Source of the DNA: Thermobifida alba
GTDB lineage: Bacteria > Actinomycetota > Actinomycetes > Streptosporangiales > Streptosporangiaceae
Direction: 5' to 3'
DNA: 64,000 nucleotides
Assembly: GCF_023208015.1 (NCBI RefSeq)
Contig: NZ_CP051627.1
Location: forward strand, 558,001-622,000
In this document: one piece after another, positions 60,036-64,000 of the stretch
Numbering within the stretch: the first letter of the stretch is position 1
Layout: each line of letters begins with the position of its first letter
Program-made: the position numbers and the translations under genes
Notes under the pieces: generated by a model
Told to the model about the DNA's origin: nothing
Database searches by the model: none
What the model saw: only the letters and a program-made list of their open reading frames with translations

Positions 60036-62498
60036 GTGGTCCAGGAGACGCGGCCGGGACGTCGACCCAATCCGGTACCCGAACCCGAAAGTCCGCTGGG
60101 AAAATTCGCAACAGGGTTGCGCGAGTTGCGGACGAGGGCGGGAATGCCGACTTTTCGGACACTTTCTGCGCTCACCGCCGAACTGGGGGGCCGGTACTCC
60201 GACACGACCCTGCGCACCGTGGCCTCCGGACGGGTGCTGCCCACCCTGGAGGCCACGGTGGTGTTCGTCCGGGCCTGCGCCGCCCACGCCCGGACCCGCC
60301 CCGACCGGACCGGGCGGTGGGACGAGGACGCCCTGGTCGACCAGTGGAAGCGGCGGTGGCGGCGCACCCGCGACGCGTTGGCCGCCGCACCGCCGGATCC
60401 CCCGGCCGGGGCCGCGGACGGCCCGTCCGCGCAGGTGGTCCCGGCGGGCGGCCTGCCCGCCGAGGTCACCACGTTCGTGGGACGCGAGACGGACCTGGCC
60501 GAGGTGGTGGAACGGCTGGAGCACGGCGGAACGGTGACGCTCACCGGGGCCGGCGGCATCGGCAAGACCAGGCTCGCACTGCGGGTCGCCGCCCGGCTGC
60601 GCGACCGCTACCGGGACGGGGCGTGCCTGGTGGAACTGGCCGCGGTCGTGGACCCGGGGGCGGTGGCCTGGGCGGTGGGAGCCGCCCTGCGGATCTCGGA
60701 CGGCTCCGCGGACTCGCCGGCGGACGCGCTGGCGGAGGCCCTGGCCGACCGCGAGCTCCTGCTGGTGCTCGACAACTGCGAGCACCAGCAGGAGAGCTGC
60801 GCCGCCCTGGTGGAGGCCCTGCGGCGCCGGGCCCCGGGGGTGCGGGTCCTGGCGACCAGCCGACGGGCCCTCGGATACTCCGGGGAGGTCCTCTGGCGGG
60901 TCCCGCCCCTGAGGGTGCCGGCGACCGCGACACCGGTCGAACGGCTGGGTGCCTACGAGGCGGTCGCGCTGCTGACGGACCGGGCCGCGGCGGTGGTTCC
61001 GGGATTCGCCGTGGACGAGGGCAACCACCGGGCGGTGGCGGGGCTGTGCCGGCTGCTCGACGGGGTGCCGCTGCTGCTGGAGCTGGCGGCTCGCGGGCTG
61101 CGTGTGCTGTCCCCGCAGCAGCTTCTGGAGCGCCTGGAGGAGGGGCTGCCGCTTCCGGACGGTTCGCTGCGCACCGCGCCGGACCGGCACCGGACCCTGC
61201 GCGCGGTCCTGGACTGGAGCCACGACCTCTGTTCCGAGGAGGAACGGCGGGCCTGGGCGCGGTTGTCGGTCTTCGCCGGGGACTTCACGCTGGAGGGGGC
61301 GCAGGCGGTGCTGGCCGGTGACGGCCGCGGGCCGGAGAGCGCGCTCGCCGCCGTCACCGGGCTGCTGGACCAGTCGGTGCTGACCGTCCACGAGGCCGGG
61401 GAGGACCGGTGCTACCGGATGCTGGAGCCGGTCCGGCGCTACGGCCGCGACCGGCTGGCCGAGAGCGGCGCGGCCGAGGAGGTCCGCCGCCGCCACCGCG
61501 ACTGGTACCTGGCGCTGGTGGAGCAGGCCGAGAGCGCGTGGAGCGGGGCCGAGCAGGCGCTCTGGTTCCGTCGGCTCCGCCGGGGCCACGCCGACCTGCG
61601 GGCGGCGCTGGACGCGGGGCTCGCCGACCCCGCCACCGCGCGGCGCACGCTCCGGGCGATGGGGACGCTGTGGCCGTACTGGCTGCTGTGCGTACCGCTC
61701 AGCGAGAGCCGCCACTGGCTGGAGTCGGCGCTGCGGTGCTGCGGGGAGCCGGGGGAGGAGCGCGTGAAGGCGCTGTGGGCGTGCGGGTTCGTCGCGGCCC
61801 TGCAGCGGGATCTCGACGCGGTGGACCGCTGCGCCGAGGAGATCGAGCGGATGGGGCTGGACGGCGGCGAGCCGACGGCCGGGGCCGGTGCGGCCCTGCT
61901 GCGGGGACTGGCCGCGTTCTCCCGCGGCGAGGTGGGAGCGGCCCGCGCCCAGGCGCTGCGGGCGCTGCAGGAGTACCGCCGTCACGACGACCGGTTCGGT
62001 GCGCAGGTCACCCTGGGGCTGCTCACGCTGACCGGTGCGGGCGACGGCGAGCCGGTGGCGGAGTACCACCGGGAGGCGCTGGAGTCGAGCAGGCGGCGGG
62101 GGGAGCGGTGGCACCGCTCCTATCTGCTGTACACGTTCGGGCTGTACCTCCGGCGGCGGGGGGAGACGGCCGCGGCGGTCGAGGCGCTCCTGGAGGGCCT
62201 GGAGATCAACGCGGAGTTCGACGACCGGCTCGGCGGCGAGATGGTGGTCGACGCACTCGCCTGGACGTTGGCGGAGCGGGGGGAGGCGGTGCTCGCGGCG
62301 CGCCTGCTGGGGGCGGCCCGGACGCTGCTGCGCGGAGCGGTCCCCCGCCTCCTCGGTTTTCCCTACCTGCTGCGGCAGCAGGAGCGCTGTGTGGCGAGGC
62401 TCCGCGCGGACCTGGGGGAGCGGGGGCTGGAGCGCGCGCTCGACGAGGGCGCCGGTCTGGAGTTGGGGGAGGTCGTGCGGCTGCTCCGGCGGCCCTGA
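60036..62498 (+). CDS. STAND-type regulator: HTH, NB-ARC-like ATPase and TPR repeats
   Basis: 820 residues. An N-terminal HTH-like domain (LGKFATGLRELRTRAGMPTFRTLSALTAELGGRYSDTTLRTVASGR) is followed from about 140 by an ATPase with Walker A LTGAGGIGKTRLAL and Walker B LLLVLDNCEH, and an ARC2-like LATSRRALGYSGE-VWRVPPL. TPR-like helices fill residues 500-820. Such proteins are ATP-switched transcription or defence regulators (AfsR/LuxR-like class). GTG 60036 lies four bases after CGGAGG. It is divergent from the decayed GTPase by about 105 bases. The target is unknown. Confidence 0.85.
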   Translation: MVQETRPGRRPNPVPEPESPLGKFATGLRELRTRAGMPTFRTLSALTAELGGRYSDTTLRTVASGRVLPTLEATVVFVRACAAHARTRPDRTGRWDEDALVDQWKRRWRRTRDALAAAPPDPPAGAADGPSAQVVPAGGLPAEVTTFVGRETDLAEVVERLEHGGTVTLTGAGGIGKTRLALRVAARLRDRYRDGACLVELAAVVDPGAVAWAVGAALRISDGSADSPADALAEALADRELLLVLDNCEHQQESCAALVEALRRRAPGVRVLATSRRALGYSGEVLWRVPPLRVPATATPVERLGAYEAVALLTDRAAAVVPGFAVDEGNHRAVAGLCRLLDGVPLLLELAARGLRVLSPQQLLERLEEGLPLPDGSLRTAPDRHRTLRAVLDWSHDLCSEEERRAWARLSVFAGDFTLEGAQAVLAGDGRGPESALAAVTGLLDQSVLTVHEAGEDRCYRMLEPVRRYGRDRLAESGAAEEVRRRHRDWYLALVEQAESAWSGAEQALWFRRLRRGHADLRAALDAGLADPATARRTLRAMGTLWPYWLLCVPLSESRHWLESALRCCGEPGEERVKALWACGFVAALQRDLDAVDRCAEEIERMGLDGGEPTAGAGAALLRGLAAFSRGEVGAARAQALRALQEYRRHDDRFGAQVTLGLLTLTGAGDGEPVAEYHREALESSRRRGERWHRSYLLYTFGLYLRRRGETAAAVEALLEGLEINAEFDDRLGGEMVVDALAWTLAERGEAVLAARLLGAARTLLRGAVPRLLGFPYLLRQQERCVARLRADLGERGLERALDEGAGLELGEVVRLLRRP

Positions 62499-62546
62499 CC
62501 CCGTCAGGCGCGGGCGGGGCGCCGACGGGGCCCGCGGTCCGGCCGG

Positions 62547-62820
62547 TCACCGGGCCGGGCCCTCCGGAGGGGTGAGGATCCTGGTCGGCAGTGCGGACAG
62601 GTGCGCGCGCTCCTCGGCAAAGAGCGCCTCCGGGAGGCCGGCCCCGGCGGCGGCAGGCGGTCGACGAGCCGCCGTCCGTCCGCGGTGAGCCGCACGTCCA
62701 CCTCGCGGCGGTCGTGCGCGGAGACGGCCCGGGTGAGCAGGCCGTCGCGTTCCGGTCGGGCCGGCCGTTCGGCCGTCGCCGCTGCCGAGGGGACCGTCTC
62801 GCGGGTGAGCCGGCTGGGAC
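62547..62820 (-). pseudogene. MarR-family regulator remnant
   Basis: The minus strand encodes the MarR wing and C-terminal helix: [33 protein letters not shown], then, after a frameshift near 62640, [21 protein letters not shown]. The N-terminal half of a MarR protein is not found upstream. A degraded gene. Confidence 0.6.
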
Positions 62821-63535
62821 GCGGTCCGCGGTCGGCGCGGCGGTCGGCCTGCCCCGGACCGCGCAGGCGGTGCTGTGGGAGGCCGCTGCGGCGGCGGGCG
62901 CGGTCGCGGGGTGCCGGTGTGGGCGATGGCCGGTCGGCTGGGGCACCGCACCGTGCAGCGCGCGACCGGCACCCCGCTCGGCGCGGCCCCGGCCCTGTGC
63001 GGCCTGGACCTCACCCCCCGGCGGGGAGCGTCGCGGCGGTGGTGCTCTGCCGGGTCGCGGCGGACCCGGTCATCATGGCCAGCTCCGCGTTCGCGGTCGT
63101 GTTCGCCACCCCGCTGGCCCCGGCGGTCCCCCGCTGGCCGAACCGGAGAGGCCGCGCAGGCCGTTGCGGGGCGGGGGCGGCGACCCGGCTCGGCGCGCTT
63201 GGCCGGGGCGGCGTCAGCACCGTGGCGGCCGGCCGCGGGGCCGCTGCGCGACTGCGTGCGGCACTGGAGGGGCCGGGCCGCGGAGGCGGAACTGCGCCGT
63301 GTCCGCGCCGGGGCCCCGGGCGCTGCCCCCGGCCCGCGCCCGGCTCTCCCGGGCCGTGCTCTCCCCGCGGGAGACCTCCTCGGTCGCCGGCGGCGAGCCG
63401 TGGACCGGCGGGACTTCTCCACCGAGCAGGCCACGGCCGCCGAGCAGGCCGCCCGCCGGCTGCTCGCGGCCACCGCGGTCGCCCGCTGACGCGGTGGCGG
63501 GGCCGGGACCCGCGCGGAGTGTCCCCGGCGCCGCC
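62821..63535. other. Degenerate non-coding stretch before uvrB
   Basis: Open frames here are Arg/Ala/Gly-rich and lack family sequence. One plus-strand frame near 63020-63160 reads [31 protein letters not shown], membrane-like, but it is not preserved on either side. Probably the debris of a gene linked to the MarR remnant. TAGAGT at 63536 is a candidate -10 for uvrB. Confidence 0.4.
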
Positions 63536-63581
63536 TAGAGTGGACAGGGTCGGGGAGGCTTTCGACACGCCAGGGGGACGC

Positions 63582-64000
63582 ATGCGACCGGTCACCGACA
63601 TCCAGCGCACGGCCAAGCCGTTCGAGGTGGTCTCGGAGATGGTCCCGGCGGGAGACCAGCCCGCGGCGATCGCCGAACTGGCCCGCCGGATCGAGGGCGG
63701 GGCCGCCGACACGGTGCTGCTGGGCGCCACCGGCACGGGCAAGACCGCCACCGTGGCCTGGCTGGTGGAGAAGCTGCAGCGCCCCACACTGGTCATGCAG
63801 CCCAACAAGACGCTGGCCGCGCAGTTCGCCAACGAGCTGCGCGAGATGCTGCCCGGCAACGCCGTCGAGTACTTCGTCTCCTACTACGACTACTACCAGC
63901 CCGAGGCCTACGTCCCGCAGACCGACACCTACATCGAGAAGGACTCCTCCATCAACGAGGAGGTGGAGCGGCTGCGCCACTCGGCGACCACCTCGCTGCT
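63582..64000 (+). CDS. uvrB: Excinuclease ABC subunit B, 5' part
   Basis: The first 139 codons, cut by the window edge. [27 protein letters not shown], Walker [41 protein letters not shown] and the beta-hairpin region [37 protein letters not shown] are diagnostic. Nucleotide-excision repair helicase loaded by UvrA. ATG 63582 follows CAGGGGGA; probable promoter TAGAGT at 63536-63541. Confidence 0.95.
   Translation, partial: MRPVTDIQRTAKPFEVVSEMVPAGDQPAAIAELARRIEGGAADTVLLGATGTGKTATVAWLVEKLQRPTLVMQPNKTLAAQFANELREMLPGNAVEYFVSYYDYYQPEAYVPQTDTYIEKDSSINEEVERLRHSATTSL

Noticed and set aside
62875-63489. Plus-strand open frame before uvrB
   Set aside because: Arg/Gly/Ala-rich without domains; not supported by context.

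Overview
The window is high-GC actinobacterial DNA. Gene content and order (hisD-hisC-hisB-hisH-priA-hisF, the trp membrane-protein neighbourhood, pyk, pdtaR, liv ABC, polA, rpsA, coaE, uvrB) fit the Nocardiopsaceae/Streptosporangiales. A lasso-peptide cluster resembling the fusilassin cluster of Thermobifida fusca, and a gene resembling the branched-chain polyamine synthase of thermophiles, suggest a Thermobifida-like moderate thermophile. The genus is inferred; no rRNA is present to test it.

Layout. 1-2.6 kb (minus strand): a lasso-peptide operon with its promoter, 47-aa precursor, cyclase, RRE protein and the start of the leader peptidase. 3.2-7.7 kb: small housekeeping or membrane genes (a DUF2567-like protein, a PadR regulator, a TIGR04222 membrane protein, a YbaK deacylase, a LON-domain protein, ferritin). 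7.8-13.3 kb: the histidine operon, with the bifunctional HisA/TrpF enzyme PriA. 13.6-17.3 kb: a heterodimeric ABC exporter with one degenerate ATP site. 17.4-24.2 kb: a SIS-domain protein, hisI, the Trp-associated membrane proteins, a CD225 protein, a DUF2752 protein, then trpC, trpB and trpA. 24.4-27.2 kb: a membrane redox module (MauE/DoxX-like plus DsbA-like) and lgt. 27.2-29.5 kb: two paralogous single-pass membrane proteins. 29.5-31.2 kb: the BpsA-like gene. 31.5-37.3 kb: glutamate synthase, with gltB carrying an internal deletion and frameshift and gltD intact. 37.4-41.3 kb: a tandem DUF2784 duplication, a terpenoid-cyclase-fold protein, a PfpI protein and pyruvate kinase. 41.4-44.4 kb: a DUF1266 protein, then an accessory island with two tandem HTH plus LAGLIDADG-like genes beside an unusual class I tRNA with a CAA anticodon. 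44.5-51 kb: pdtaR and a branched-chain amino-acid ABC transporter. 51.2-58.5 kb: DUF554, a thioesterase, polA, arfB, rpsA, coaE. 58.5-63.5 kb: a decayed region (frameshifted GTPase, an intact STAND regulator, a MarR remnant). The window ends inside uvrB.

Several genes (hisD, hisI, pyk, pdtaR, polA, coaE, probably both DUF2784 genes) have a TANNNT-like -10 hexamer exactly seven bases before the start codon, the arrangement expected for leaderless transcripts. Histidine and tryptophan synthesis meet at PriA, because no trpF is seen among the trp genes. The most unusual items are the lasso-peptide variant, the paired HTH-LAGLIDADG genes that share a TCGAAC-N4-GTTCGA palindrome at their 5' ends, the odd tRNA, and the broken gltB.
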